Of a stretch of DNA of 64,000 nt, positions 36,090-44,852 are shown one piece after another. This stretch comes from Gammaproteobacteria bacterium (GTDB taxonomy: Bacteria > Pseudomonadota > Gammaproteobacteria > Nitrosococcales > Methylophagaceae): NCBI GenBank assembly GCA_029248745.1, contig JAQWIT010000010.1:1-64000 (forward strand), given 5' to 3'. The first letter of the stretch is position 1; each line of letters starts with the position of its first letter. The notes beneath the pieces are model-generated. The model saw only the letters and a list, made by a program, of their open reading frames with translations, was not told where the DNA came from and made no database searches. A program made the translations under genes and the position numbers.

Positions 36090-38468
36090 ATGAAATTTAG
36101 TGAAAAATGGTTACGTGAATGGGTCAACCCAGCTTTATCGAGTGATGACTTGGTAGCACAGTTAACGCAAGCTGGTCTTGAGGTTGATGGTACTGAGCCG
36201 GTTGCCGGTGATTTTAGTGGTGTCGTCGTAGGCCAAGTAGTGTCTGTTGAAGCCCATCCTGATGCGGATAAATTACGTTGCTGCCAAGTTAATGTGAATG
36301 GCGATGAATTGCTGTCTATCGTCTGCGGCGCATCGAATGTACGCCAAGATTTGAAAATTCCTGTTGCCGTTGTGGGTGCGGTGTTACCGGGTAATTTCAA
36401 AATAAAGAAAGCCATACTCCGGGGCGTACCCTCTTTTGGCATGTTATGTTCAGCGAGAGAGCTAGGTATGGTCAACAACATTGATGGTCTGATGGAACTG
36501 TTTGATGATGCACCTGTTGGCATGGATATTAGAGATTATTTAGATCTAGATGATCTGTCTATTGATGTTGATTTAACACCTAATCGTAGCGATTGTCTTG
36601 GAATTGCCGGTATTGCTCGTGAAGTCGGTGTATTAACTGGATCTGATTTAACACAGTGGCCAGAAGACGAGATCGCTATTACAAGTCAGAAGCAGTTGCC
36701 GGTTGTTGTGAGTGATGTTGCTGCTTGTCCTCGTTACATAGGACGTGTGATTGAAAATGTGAATGTGACAGGAGAAACGCCGTTATGGATGCAAGAGAAA
36801 TTACGCCGTAGTGGCTTGCGTGCTATTAGTCCTGTTGTCGATGTGACTAACTATGTCATGTTGGAATTGGGCCAACCGATGCATGCGTTTGATTTGGATA
36901 AAATCGATGGTGGCATTAACGTTAAAATGGCAACGCCAGGCGATCAAATTACCTTGCTTGATGGTCAAGAAATACGTATAACGGGTGAAACACTATCGAT
37001 TACAGATGATTCATCAACTTTGGCCCTAGCGGGCATTATGGGTGGTGAAGCGTCTAGTGTTAGCGATGATACCCAACATCTTTTTTTAGAATCTGCATTT
37101 TTCACCCCGACGGCAATAGCGGGCCGTGCTCGTCGTCATGGACTACATACTGACTCTTCTCACCGTTTTGAACGGGGTGTGGATCCAGAGTTGGCTGGTA
37201 AAGCCATTGAACGTGCTACGTCTTTATTATTGTCTATTGTTGGTGGCGAAGCAGGTCCAGTCACAGAAGTTGTATCAGAAGTCGACTTACCTCAACAGGC
37301 GACGATTAATTTACGTGCAGCAAGAATTAAACGCGTACTTGGGATTGAAATTGATGCTAAGCAAGTGGTCGATCAATTAACAAGGCTAGGTTTAGGTGTG
37401 ACACCTCAAGCAGAAGGTTGGGAAGTTACTGTACCAAGTTTCCGTTTTGATATTGCGATTGAGGTCGATCTGATTGAAGAGTTGGGTCGTTTGTATGGCT
37501 ATGACAAATTGCCTGAAACACGGCCGCAAGGAACCGTGTTAACGGCAAATATTTCCGAACATCGTCTGGCAACATCACGTCTGCAAGCGTTATTAGTGGA
37601 TCGCGGTTATCAAGAAGCGATTACCTATAGCTTCGTCGATCCAGAGTTTCAAAAACATTTAGCGGTTGAGGATGAGAAAGCCATTATCTTGGCCAACCCA
37701 ATTTCAGCTGATTTATCGGTGATGAGAACGTCATTGTGGCCGGGACTTGTTCAGGCCTTGGCACATAATTTAAATCGTCAGCATGACCGTGTGCGTCTAT
37801 TTGAACTCGGCCGTATTTTTAGCGGGACACATGACAATGTTGAGCAACATCGTCATATTGGTGGTGTGGTATGTGGTCCACGCTATGCTGAGCAGTGGGC
37901 CGAAAAACAGCGGTCTGTCGACTTTTTTGATGTTAAAGCAGATGTTGAAGCGTTATTAGCCTTAGGGGGTAGAACAGATATCCACTTTGTCGCTGAAGTG
38001 CATCCTGCATTGCATACTGGGCAATCAGCGCGGATTTATATGGGCAAAGAAGCGATCGGTTGGGTTGGTGCTGTTCATCCTCAATTACATAAGGCTTTGG
38101 GCCTGAACGTGACGGCATTTGTATTCGAATTGTCATTATCTTCAGTTTTAATATCAGATATTCCTGCCTTTTCTGCTTTGTCGAAATTTCCTGCCATACG
38201 TCGTGATTTGGCATTAGTTGTTTCTGGCACAATAACTGCTGGAGAAATCAAGCGTTGCTTGAATGACGTAAGATCTGATATTCTTAAAGAAATTCAAGTA
38301 TTTGACGTATATAGCGGAGATGGAGTCGAGCAGGGGCAGAAGAGTGTCGCTGTCGCATTCCACATGCAACATACGGAAAGAACGTTAACGGATGATGAGG
38401 TCAATGATCTTATTTTGCGGATAACGACACAGTTAGAACAAGAAATTGGTGCTACGATACGTTCGTAA
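36090..38468 (+). CDS. pheT: Phenylalanine-tRNA ligase beta subunit
   Basis: PheT is the large non-catalytic subunit, with editing and tRNA-binding roles. The 792-residue protein contains, in order, an EMAP/OB-fold tRNA-binding domain ('VVVGQVVSVEAHPDADKLRCC'-type, shortened), the B3/B4 editing domain with 'SVDVTNYVMLELGQPMHAFD'-like motif, the B5 domain, a class II-like core and the C-terminal FDX-ACB domain ('FSALSKFPAIRRDLALVV'). Length matches E. coli PheT. ihfA lies 31 bases downstream, as in other gammaproteobacteria. Confidence 0.97.
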   Translation: MKFSEKWLREWVNPALSSDDLVAQLTQAGLEVDGTEPVAGDFSGVVVGQVVSVEAHPDADKLRCCQVNVNGDELLSIVCGASNVRQDLKIPVAVVGAVLPGNFKIKKAILRGVPSFGMLCSARELGMVNNIDGLMELFDDAPVGMDIRDYLDLDDLSIDVDLTPNRSDCLGIAGIAREVGVLTGSDLTQWPEDEIAITSQKQLPVVVSDVAACPRYIGRVIENVNVTGETPLWMQEKLRRSGLRAISPVVDVTNYVMLELGQPMHAFDLDKIDGGINVKMATPGDQITLLDGQEIRITGETLSITDDSSTLALAGIMGGEASSVSDDTQHLFLESAFFTPTAIAGRARRHGLHTDSSHRFERGVDPELAGKAIERATSLLLSIVGGEAGPVTEVVSEVDLPQQATINLRAARIKRVLGIEIDAKQVVDQLTRLGLGVTPQAEGWEVTVPSFRFDIAIEVDLIEELGRLYGYDKLPETRPQGTVLTANISEHRLATSRLQALLVDRGYQEAITYSFVDPEFQKHLAVEDEKAIILANPISADLSVMRTSLWPGLVQALAHNLNRQHDRVRLFELGRIFSGTHDNVEQHRHIGGVVCGPRYAEQWAEKQRSVDFFDVKADVEALLALGGRTDIHFVAEVHPALHTGQSARIYMGKEAIGWVGAVHPQLHKALGLNVTAFVFELSLSSVLISDIPAFSALSKFPAIRRDLALVVSGTITAGEIKRCLNDVRSDILKEIQVFDVYSGDGVEQGQKSVAVAFHMQHTERTLTDDEVNDLILRITTQLEQEIGATIRS

Positions 38469-38499
38469 ACCAAAGATTGAACATTGATTAGAGGTATAC

Positions 38500-38796
38500 A
38501 TGGCACTTACTAAAGCCAATATGACTGAGCAACTATACGATGAGCTTGGTTTTAATAAACGTGAAGCGAAAGAATTAGTTGAAATGTTTTTCGAAGAAGT
38601 CCGCAGCGCATTAGAGGCGGGCGAAAATGTAAAATTGTCAGGGTTTGGCAATTTTGAATTACGAGATAAAAGCGAAAGACCTGGTCGTAACCCAAAAACC
38701 GGAGAAGAGATTCCTATCACGGCACGCCGTGTAGTGACTTTTAGACCGGGTCAGAAGCTTAAAGCAAGGGTAGATAGCTATGCTAGAAGCGAGTAA
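38500..38796 (+). CDS. ihfA: Integration host factor subunit alpha
   Basis: IHF-alpha pairs with IHF-beta to bend DNA at specific sites. The 98-residue protein begins '[20 protein letters not shown]' and has the DNA-intercalating '[19 protein letters not shown]' arm and '[15 protein letters not shown]'. AGAGG lies several bases before the ATG. It overlaps the following MerR-like gene by 17 bases, the normal ihfA-merR arrangement. Confidence 0.97.
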   Translation: MALTKANMTEQLYDELGFNKREAKELVEMFFEEVRSALEAGENVKLSGFGNFELRDKSERPGRNPKTGEEIPITARRVVTFRPGQKLKARVDSYARSE

Positions 38797-39136
38797 TAAC
38801 AACGAACTTCCTGTTATTCCGGGTAAGCGTTATTTCACTATCGGTGAAGTGAGCGAATTATGTGGTGTTAAGCCACATGTATTAAGATACTGGGAACAAG
38901 AATTTTCACAGCTAAAACCGGTTAAACGCCGCGGTAATCGGCGTTACTATCAGCGTCATGATGTGGTTTTGATTCGTGAGATTCGCGGCTTATTATACGA
39001 GCAGGGTTTCACCATTGGTGGTGCTCGTCAGTGTTTAGAAAATGAAGCTAAGCCTGAAATGGCAGCCGTCGATAAAAAACAAGTAATTAAAGAAGTGTTG
39101 GAAGAGTTAGCTGAGATTCGCGCTCTGCTCGTTTAA
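38780..39136 (+). CDS. MerR family transcriptional regulator
   Basis: A 118-residue MerR-family regulator. The winged-helix DNA-binding domain is clear from '[20 protein letters not shown]' (residues about 18-37) followed by WEQEF, and '[13 protein letters not shown]'. The rest is a short C-terminal helix without an effector-binding domain. The conserved position after ihfA and before tRNA-Pro is shared by many gammaproteobacteria, but the target genes are unknown. Its start lies inside the end of ihfA, so translation is probably coupled. Confidence 0.95.
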   Translation: MLEASNNNELPVIPGKRYFTIGEVSELCGVKPHVLRYWEQEFSQLKPVKRRGNRRYYQRHDVVLIREIRGLLYEQGFTIGGARQCLENEAKPEMAAVDKKQVIKEVLEELAEIRALLV

Positions 39137-39260
39137 TCAATTTATTTGTTACATCCTTGAAACCCATCACGACATTGTATTGTTTAGCTGGGGTTTAGTC
39201 ATTCTAAGGTTTCTAAATAGTTAATTTCATTTTCTATTTTCCCTATGCAAGTTACACAGT

Positions 39261-39337
39261 CGGGGTATAGCGCAGTCTGGTAGCGCACTTCTCTGGGGGA
39301 GAAGTGGTCGCAGGTTCAAATCCTGCTACTCCGACCA
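39261..39337 (+). tRNA. tRNA-Pro (anticodon GGG)
   Basis: A 77-base cloverleaf with encoded CCA. The acceptor stem CGGGGTA pairs with TACTCCG, the anticodon stem is CTTCT/AGAAG with loop CTGGGGG (anticodon GGG at 39295-39297), and the T-arm contains GTTCAAATCC. It closes the pheST-ihfA-merR block, as in many relatives. Confidence 0.96.
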
Positions 39338-39388
39338 ATTACTTCTTTAAACTATTTTCTATAGTCATTCCCTAACGTTTTCCACAAC

Positions 39389-39706
39389 CAATGAGTAAAG
39401 TTGGCCTGGGTGATTGCACAGTTGTGGGGTGAACAAAATAAGTATCTTTTTCTTGACGAGCTAACATCAGCGTTAGATCTCAAACATCAGCATCAAGTGT
39501 TAAAACTCGTACGTGATTTGGCGATGAATAAAGGGATGCTGATTACACTGGTATTTCATGATCTTAATTTGGCATTGAGTTATGCCGATCAGGTGTTACT
39601 TATGAAAGAGGGTAGTATAGTTGCCTCGGGCAATACCCTTAAACTACTAAGTCCTGAGAATATAGAAATGGTCTTTGAGGTCCCAATGGCCGCGATTTTT
39701 TTATGA
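39389..39706 (+). pseudogene. Truncated heme/siderophore ABC-transporter ATPase (HmuV/FecE type)
   Basis: Only the C-terminal third remains. The frame shows 'VKLAWVIAQLW' (from the segment after the ABC signature), the Walker B 'YLFLDELTSALDLKHQHQVL' with Leu in place of the usual Pro after the Glu, the H-loop 'LVFHDLNLALSYADQV' and 'KEGSIVASG'. The Walker A and signature motifs are missing. An in-frame TGA at 39392-39394 falls where the family has Arg, fitting CGA to TGA, and the next Trp fits CGG to TGG. A start at TTG 39401 would give 101 residues that cannot bind ATP normally. It lies right after tRNA-Pro. Confidence 0.82.
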
Positions 39707-39812
39707 TAAAGAGACATTATTAGCCAGTTAATTTATTTGTGATTTTATCTGTGGGTATGGCTTTGCTAATATGGGGCTGAAGTTATTATCAGCTTGTTAT
39801 TAGGAGAGGGCC

Positions 39813-41090
39813 GTGAGCCAAAAAATCATATTAAATGATGACGATAAAGTCTCATGTCCCGCATGCGAGACGGCATTTCCTGTACAAGCGGGTTTATCTC
39901 ATCATTTGATTGAGCAATATGAAGCTGAATATTCGGCTATGTTGGATAAAGAACGCGAATCGCTCGAGAAACGTGTTATCCAAGAACAGCAACGTAAAAT
40001 AGCGAAAGTCCATGAGTCTGAACTACAGGTTTTAAAACAGCAGCTTAAAGACAGTCAATTAGCGGAAGCGCATTTTAAAAAACAAATAGAAGCAGCGAGT
40101 CAAAAAGCGGCTGAGCGCATTCGAACTGAAACGTCGCTTGAATTGAAATCTTTAAAAGACGAAATGGCCAGTAAAGATAAACGTTTGAGTGAGTTTCGTG
40201 ACATGGAGTTATTGTTACGTAAGGAAAAGAAAGCGGTAGAGCAACAAAAAGAAGAATTGACGCTGGAAGTTGAACGAAAATTGGATAAAGAACGTTTACA
40301 GCTTGAGCAAAAGATTAATGCTAATTTTTCGTTAAAAGAAGCGGAACTGAAGAAAAAAATCAGGGACGCTCAAAAAGCCAATGATGAATTAACACGCAAG
40401 TTAGAGCAAGGTTCTCAACAGCTGCAAGGTGAGGTATTGGAGCTCGAACTAGAAGCTTTGTTGGGCCAAAGTTACCCTTTTGATGTTATCGAGCCAGTAA
40501 AGAAGGGTCTGCGAGGTGCCGATGTCATTCAACGGGTCAAATTACGCTCTGGTGTTTTGTGTGGCACGATTGTTTGGGAGACTAAGCGAGCTGAAAATTG
40601 GTCAAATAATTGGGTTCCAAAATTAAAAGAAGATATGCAGCGTGAAGCAGGTGATATTGCTGTTTTGGTGAGTACGGCTTTTCCGGCCAATCTGGATGAA
40701 TCGATTACGCAACATGATGGTGTGTGGTTAGTTCGACCTGAGGTTGTCTCTGGCCTATCAGCAGCATTGAGAACGGTTTTGATTGAGTCTCAACGGCAGA
40801 AGTCAGTCAGTGTTGGTAAAAATGAGCAGATGGAGGCAATGTTTGATTATGTGACCAGTAATCAATTTGCTCAGCGAATTCGTGCTGTAGTAGAAAATTA
40901 TGAATCCATGCGTAGCGACTTAGAAAAAGAGAAAGCGGCGATGCAGCGGTTATGGAAAAAACGTGAAATGCAGATTAACCGCATTTCGGATCAAATGTTG
41001 GCTGTCTGTGGTGAGTTACAAGGAGTTTCATCAAATTCGATGTCAGTGCTTGATTCGATGGCAAACTTGGATTTTTTCACTGAGAATTAA
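39813..41090 (+). CDS. DUF2130 domain-containing coiled-coil protein
   Basis: A 425-residue soluble protein. The N-terminus has a zinc-finger-like 'CPACETAFPV' pair (residues about 15-18). Residues about 35-215 are a long, charged coiled coil rich in Glu, Lys and Gln. The C-terminal DUF2130 domain contains 'GADVIQRVKLRSG', 'GTIVWETKRAENWSNNWV' and 'DIAVLVSTAFP'; its E-x-K beside the strand resembles a PD-(D/E)xK nuclease core, though activity has not been shown as far as I know. The GTG start (39813) follows GGAGAG. It is a single gene. Function is unknown. Confidence 0.9.
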   Translation: MSQKIILNDDDKVSCPACETAFPVQAGLSHHLIEQYEAEYSAMLDKERESLEKRVIQEQQRKIAKVHESELQVLKQQLKDSQLAEAHFKKQIEAASQKAAERIRTETSLELKSLKDEMASKDKRLSEFRDMELLLRKEKKAVEQQKEELTLEVERKLDKERLQLEQKINANFSLKEAELKKKIRDAQKANDELTRKLEQGSQQLQGEVLELELEALLGQSYPFDVIEPVKKGLRGADVIQRVKLRSGVLCGTIVWETKRAENWSNNWVPKLKEDMQREAGDIAVLVSTAFPANLDESITQHDGVWLVRPEVVSGLSAALRTVLIESQRQKSVSVGKNEQMEAMFDYVTSNQFAQRIRAVVENYESMRSDLEKEKAAMQRLWKKREMQINRISDQMLAVCGELQGVSSNSMSVLDSMANLDFFTEN

Positions 41091-41497
41091 ATAACCTGAA
41101 ATCTGGAGAAGAATAGTCATCCAGCCCAGTTGATTTAGCCGCTCTCTGCGTTAGGTTTACTTGCAAAAGAATGACTATTGCTGCGCAAAGCCGCCTTGAT
41201 AGCGGTTAAATCAAATGCACTGGCTAGATTTGTTCACTCTTTCTCATTGTCATTAGACCATGTTTTTAAACAATAACCAGAATATTAATGAATTGCTGAC
41301 TATTCTTATCCAGATTTTAGGTTAAATAATCATTCAAAATCATGTGTTTATAAGTCCTACTGTTCTATCATAGCTTTCTTGACTAAATGCTAACGTTTTT
41401 TCTCATTGTTTAAAGCGGTGAGGGATGGGATGATTTTTTAAGCAGTATTTTTGAGTGCTTTATCACTATCGTTAATTAAACCGAGTTGGAGAAAGGA
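41091..41497. other. 407-base gap with interlocking inverted repeats
   Basis: Between DUF2130 and sodN no gene is recognised. The stretch 41112-41223 holds two inverted repeats whose arms interlock (described separately). The remaining sequence to 41497 is AT-rich, with TTGACT near 41380 as a possible -35 element of sodN but no convincing -10. Confidence 0.5.
41112..41223. repeat. Interlocking imperfect inverted repeats
   Basis: AATAGTCAT (41112-41120) is matched by ATGACTATT (41171-41179). The adjacent 23 bases 41121-41143 (CCAGCCCAGTTGATTTAGCC and on) are the near-complement of 41201-41223, with 'TTGATTTAGCCGCT' against 'AGCGGTTAAATCAA' mismatched once. The arms alternate left-left-right-right, so both stems together would be a pseudoknot. 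Confidence 0.65.
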
Positions 41498-41962
41498 ATG
41501 AGACAAGAATTAAGAACCGTATTTGCTTTAGCCATTTTCACATTGGGTACTTCTGTTATTTTCCCTGTTACCTTGCAAGCACACTGCCAAGTACCATGTG
41601 GCATTTATGATGATCATGCCCGTGTTAATGCGATGTTGGAAGATGTGGTAACGGTTGCTAAAGCAATGCGACAAATGGCTGAATTAGCTGGTAAAACAGA
41701 TGCTCAATCGCAGAACCAGATGGTGCGATGGGTAATGAATAAAGAAAAGCATGCACAAAATATTATTTCGACGATCAGTGATTATTTTCTGACACAACGG
41801 GTTAAATCAAAGCAAGAAGATTATGCTGAGCGTTTGATGAAACATCATGCGGTGATCGTGTCAGCTGTGAAAGCAAAGCAGAACAGTGATTTAAAATATG
41901 CTGATACCTTGGAAGCGGATGTTGCAGCTTTATTGGCCTATTATCCTGAACATAAACACTAG
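41498..41962 (+). CDS. sodN: Nickel superoxide dismutase with signal peptide
   Basis: Ni-SOD converts superoxide to hydrogen peroxide and oxygen. The 154-residue precursor has a typical signal peptide: Arg-containing n-region, hydrophobic core 'TVFALAIFTLGTSVIFP' and 'LQA' before the cleavage point. Cleavage there would leave a mature protein beginning HCQVPCGIYDDHARV, the nickel hook H1-C2-x2-P-C6-G-x-Y that supplies His1 N-terminal amine, Cys2 and Cys6. The remaining 126 residues are helical, with the family's 'WVMNKEKHAQ' and 'ISDYFLTQR'. ATG 41498 follows GGAG. No sodX maturation protease is beside it; downstream is a broken RND gene. Confidence 0.93.
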   Translation: MRQELRTVFALAIFTLGTSVIFPVTLQAHCQVPCGIYDDHARVNAMLEDVVTVAKAMRQMAELAGKTDAQSQNQMVRWVMNKEKHAQNIISTISDYFLTQRVKSKQEDYAERLMKHHAVIVSAVKAKQNSDLKYADTLEADVAALLAYYPEHKH

Positions 41963-42006
41963 GTCTAATAGCATGAATATGTGGTTGAACACATCAGCCA
42001 CATAGC

Positions 42007-43364
42007 TTAGGAATCATTTGTTTTACTGAAGTCAACTCTAAAAAATAGTCTGTATAAAACAGGGACAAGAATAAGGGTAATGATGGTCGCAAAGGCCAGT
42101 CCAAAGATAATCGAGACCGCCATTGGTCTGAACATAGCTGTTGTTGCCCACCAGAGTGGCATCATGCCGAGTACCGTCGTTGCAGTGGTCAGTAATACGG
42201 TCTAAGCCCTGTTGGCAGGCTGCTACCACTGCTGTGTGAGCGGCTCTGCCTAGTTCTTCGATTTCGATTTTAATGTGATCGATGAGTACGATGGCATTAT
42301 TGTTAATGATACCTGCTAGGGACAAGATCCCTAGGATGGTGAAAAAACCGAAAGAAGAATTAGCTAACAGTAATCCAACGACGAGACCTATAACGCCCAG
42401 TGGAACGGTGGTGAGAATGATGAGAGGACCTTTAATAAAGTTAAACTGACCGACGAGTAGTAACAGAACAATCATTCCTGCAATAGGCAGCTTTTCGACA
42501 ACAGTGGCATTGCCAGAGTTTTCGGCTTCGCCGTCAAGTTCATATTGGTAATCTGTTGGCCAGTCTGTTGAAACTACTCTAACCAAGGGACCAATGTGTT
42601 GTTAACTTGTGTTGCTGTCGTTCCCGGCATTAATTGGGCTTTTAATGTGAGCCTGCGAGATCTACCTCTACGTTCGATAATACCTAGTTCAAAGGCCATA
42701 CTGAGATCGGCTGCTTGCATAAGGGGTAGCGATTCTCCGGTGCTTTGTGAATAGATACTGGTGCCATCGAGTTTTTGAATATCCTGCCGATCAGCTGCAA
42801 CAGAACGGAGGGTGATTGGGATGAGTTCTTCGTCTTCACGGTATTCGAACATTTCAATACCGCTGAGACTAGCTTTGAGTCAATAATCAACATCATCAAT
42901 GGTGATGCCAGCTCGTGTAGCACGTTGCTGGTCTACAGTGACCAGAAGCTTTTTGGTTTTTTACCCCAAGTGTTTTTGACTGACAAAATAGCGCTATCGT
43001 CGTAAAGCTTGGCGGTCACTTCATCAGCAAGTCAATAAAGGGTATTAGAGTCTGGCCCGGATAGGAGGACTTGAATGGGGTATCCTACAGGCGGTCCATT
43101 TTCGATGAGTCCGGCTACAATCACGGACTCACTGGTTCCTTCAAATGTGATCACGTTTTTTTCAATTGAATAGTCGAGCCAGACACTGCCTGACAGCCAT
43201 AAAACTGTTTTTTTCACGACATGGACATTGTTTGACATTAGTTTTTTACTCAGGTCAATCAAGCAAACATATTTGAGCTGCCAATCAGGCATTGCCTCTA
43301 AATTGTTTATGATGTTCAGTTTTTCGATATTTATATCCTTTAATTGTCTTTTTTGTACTGCCAT
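42007..43364 (-). pseudogene. Decayed RND efflux permease (HAE1/AcrB type), C-terminal half
   Basis: Minus-strand fragments in several frames match the second half of an RND permease. They include 'NGPPVGYPIQVLLSGPDS' of the porter domain, 'LKAQLMPGTTATQVN', the transmembrane segments with 'GPLIILTTVPLGVIGLVVG' and 'TILGILSLAGIINNNAIVLI', and in another frame at the end 'TTATTVLGMMPLWWATTAMF' and 'LILVPVLYRLFFRV' to a stop at 42007-42009. Shifts occur near 42195-42210, 42580 and 42850-43030. The N-terminal half is missing entirely. Such permeases export drugs, solvents or metals; the specificity of the ancestor cannot be named. Confidence 0.87.
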
Positions 43365-43684
43365 ATCTTGGATTTTTATTCGGTTTAATAGGATATGATG
43401 TAACGTATCATTATTGTGTGTTGTCGGCTAGTCTACATGATATGTGTTGATTGAATAGGGTGACTTTTGAAATAGCAGGTATAAATACTCGAAACAATCG
43501 AGCGTGTACAGAGGACATTTTAGAATAAGATTCGTTTGAGTTGTTTTTACGCATTGACATTAAATCAGACTTCGTTCTACTATCAGTTGGGTTAAGCAAG
43601 TAGTACGGCACTATACAGTTTCACAATGTTGGAATTGTTAATGATTTTGAGACAGACCTAATTAACATTTAACGGACGGTGTTT
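43365..43684. other. 320-base gap upstream of the MetX-like gene
   Basis: No gene seen. A promoter-like pair, TTGACA at 43554-43559 and TACTAT at 43578-43583, faces the MetX-like gene, and a short perfect inverted repeat CTCGA/TCGAG lies near 43488-43502. The rest is AT-rich sequence without recognisable features. Confidence 0.4.
43554..43583 (+). promoter_or_regulatory. Candidate promoter of the MetX-like gene
   Basis: Perfect TTGACA (43554-43559) and TACTAT (43578-43583, four of six consensus) with an 18-base spacer, about 100 bases before the ATG. Confidence 0.45.
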
Positions 43685-44737
43685 ATGATCAGTAACGACT
43701 ATTATGCCCAGGAAAATCAGGGGCCTTATGAGTTTTTTGATATTCAAAACTTTGAGTTGGAAAGCGGCGGTAGCATTGCGAATCTGCGAATAGCTTATTC
43801 GACACACGGTACTTTAAATGAGGCTAAAGACAATGTGATTTTATTTCCACATATGTTTTCAGGCACGAGCAAAAGTTTGGAAGCGTATGTAGGTGAAGGT
43901 AAAGCCTTAGATCCTACTAAATATTTTATTATTTTTCCGAATCAAATTGGTAATGGTGTTTCAACGTCGCCTCATAATACAGATGATGCCGCCATTTCAA
44001 TGTGTGATTTCCCTCAAATTACGATTGGTGATGATGTGCGTGCACAACATGCACTATTAACAGAAGTCTTTGGTATTACTGAGCTTCAGTTAGTATTGGG
44101 TTGGTCTATGGGCGCACAGCAAACATATGAATGGGCGGTACGTTACCCTGATATGGTCAAACGTGCTGCACCAATAGGGGGTACGGCTAAAACATCGGAT
44201 CATAATACAGTGATGGTCGAAGGCTTGATTGGTGCTTTGCGCACGGCAGTGAATTTTAATGATGGTAACTATGCAAGTTGTGAGGATTTAGATAAAGGTT
44301 TATGTCATTTAGCTATTATGTTTGCGGCAATTGGTGTGAGCCGAGAGTTTTATGCTGAGGAACATTGGCGTGATGCTGGCTTTGAGTCGGTTGAAGATTT
44401 CTTAGTTAATTTCTGGAAGGCGTGGTTCAGGCCGATGGATCCGAATGCATTGGTTTGTATGTTGGATAAATGGCAACATGCTGATGTTTCAAAACATGCT
44501 GGCGGTGATTTAGCCGCTGCACTAGGAAGTGTTAAAGCTATAGTACACAATATGCCATTCGAGCAAGATATGATGTTTACAGAACTGGAATGTCGCGATG
44601 ATTCGGCAATGATACCGAATTGTGAGCATAAGCCTATTCCAAGTTCGTGGGGACATTTTGCGATGTTTGGTGTTTTCCCTCAAGACTTTGGCTTTCTAGA
44701 TAACCAATTAAAGGATTTATTAGCAATACCTGCTTGA
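43685..44737 (+). CDS. MetX-like alpha/beta-fold hydrolase
   Basis: A 350-residue cytoplasmic protein of the homoserine O-acyltransferase-like alpha/beta-hydrolase group. The nucleophile elbow is 'LGWSMGAQQTYEWAVRYP' with Ser near residue 140; the late 'SSWGHFAMFG' supplies the catalytic histidine. Early 'LRIAYSTHGTLNEAKDNVIL' is the MetX-family start, where 'YSTHGTLN' replaces the 'YETYGTLN' of true MetX. It lacks the usual 'HALTGD' oxyanion segment (here 'PHMFSGTS'), so homoserine acylation is not assured. ATG 43685 is preferred over GTG 43679. It ends in a strong terminator and is a single gene. Confidence 0.85.
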   Translation: MISNDYYAQENQGPYEFFDIQNFELESGGSIANLRIAYSTHGTLNEAKDNVILFPHMFSGTSKSLEAYVGEGKALDPTKYFIIFPNQIGNGVSTSPHNTDDAAISMCDFPQITIGDDVRAQHALLTEVFGITELQLVLGWSMGAQQTYEWAVRYPDMVKRAAPIGGTAKTSDHNTVMVEGLIGALRTAVNFNDGNYASCEDLDKGLCHLAIMFAAIGVSREFYAEEHWRDAGFESVEDFLVNFWKAWFRPMDPNALVCMLDKWQHADVSKHAGGDLAAALGSVKAIVHNMPFEQDMMFTELECRDDSAMIPNCEHKPIPSSWGHFAMFGVFPQDFGFLDNQLKDLLAIPA

Positions 44738-44751
44738 GTTTAAATTGATGT

Positions 44752-44793
44752 CAAAAGCCCGTATCAGTCTTTATATTGATGCGGGCTTTTTTT
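44752..44793 (+). terminator. Terminator after the MetX-like gene
   Basis: AAAAGCCCGTATCA pairs with TTGATGCGGGCTTTT (one G-T step) around a short AT loop, followed by a run of T residues, directly after the MetX-like stop. Confidence 0.88.
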
Positions 44794-44852
44794 GGGCTGT
44801 ATCACTAGTCCTTGTATAGAAAGCTTGCTTTTAATGTTTGTTGCTCTACTTT

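Noticed and set aside
42038-42586. An intact 182-residue membrane protein within the RND region
   Set aside because: Its C-terminal third is out of frame relative to the RND family, which continues in another frame to 42007; it is a fragment of a decayed permease.
43411-43611. A 66-residue minus-strand frame upstream of the MetX-like gene
   Set aside because: No ribosome-binding site or motif; it lies in the AT-rich promoter region of the MetX-like gene.
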